Assembly: GCA_002286855.1 (NCBI GenBank)
Contig: NRSV01000178.1
Span: forward strand, 1 to 15,371
Length of the DNA: 15,371 bases
Source of the DNA: Bipolaris cookei
Lineage: Eukaryota > Ascomycota > Dothideomycetes > Pleosporales > Pleosporaceae
Reading direction: 5' to 3'
Within the stretch, counting starts at the first letter, position 1; every line of letters begins with the position of its first letter. Under the pieces are notes generated by a model. It was not told the origin of the DNA and ran no database searches. It worked only from the letters and a program-made list of their open reading frames with translations. A program made the position numbers and the translations under genes. Below, in pieces: positions 15,273-15,371 of the stretch.

Positions 15273-15371
15273 GCCACCGAACACCAACTTTGTGATTTTA
15301 TGGTACCCTTCAAAACAATTCAATTTTTGTTAGAAATCACTCCTAAAGCGCCTAATAAGGCAACTCACAAC

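Noticed and set aside
1..15371. tRNA, rRNA, CRISPR array or bacterial-type operon
   Set aside because: No cloverleaf-type pattern or regular spacer-repeat array seen by eye; the spliced genes and transposon types indicate a fungal nuclear genome.

Overview
The window looks like a gene-sparse, transposon-rich stretch of a filamentous ascomycete (Pezizomycotina) chromosome. Three host genes carry short introns of 47-58 bp with GT-AG ends; several have CTAAC-, CTGAC- or CTAAT-type branch sites. They are embedded in relics of Fot1/pogo, hAT and Tad-type LINE elements. A dothideomycete such as a member of Pleosporales is plausible from the mix of elements, but this is inference.

Layout. 1-588 (-): 3' part of a Tad/I-type LINE reverse-transcriptase ORF (RNase H plus Cys/His knuckle). 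About 690-1143 (+): internally deleted Fot/pogo-like transposon. 1146-1511: upstream region of the first host gene, with two CGG-N2-CCG decamers. 1512-2865 (+): three-exon gene for an AIFM2/FSP1-like (AMID-like) FAD/NAD(P) oxidoreductase, 414 aa. 2866-3240: non-coding, with GATTG-rich sequence and a hairpin. 3243-4295 and 4308-5687 (-): two related, internally deleted Fot/pogo-like elements, each flanked by TA and only 12 bp apart. 5695-5800: possible short solo LTR. 5835-8257: degenerate hAT region (transposase pseudogene on -), holding three copies of hAT-like terminal sequence, a 54-bp direct repeat and one orphan Fot-like end. 8690-10075 (+): four-exon TauD/TfdA-type Fe(II)/2-oxoglutarate dioxygenase, 409 aa. 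11029-12926 (+): four-exon amino-acid permease of the fungal methionine-permease (MUP1/LAT) type, 581 aa, with a 15-nt exon. About 13300-13773 (+): orphan 3' end of a Fot-like element. 14521 to about 15272 (+): orphan 5' end of another.

How the genes relate. The dioxygenase and permease are tandem neighbours with no transposon between them. Both families can be tied to sulfur or amino-acid scavenging (sulfonate oxygenation; methionine uptake), so a joint nutritional role is possible but not shown by the sequence. The oxidoreductase is separated from them by about 5.8 kb of transposon debris.

The most interesting structure is in the transposon ends. Every Fot-like end in the window reads TA, then ACGT plus four variable bases, then one or two tandem 17-bp units. 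The units are strongly diverged between subfamilies but all contain CGAGYG-N3-C at the same positions. One deletion derivative (3243-4295) keeps a fully open 295-aa ORF made only of the DNA-binding half and the C-terminal zinc-knuckle half of the transposase, the architecture expected of a transposition repressor. I see no rRNA, tRNA or CRISPR.
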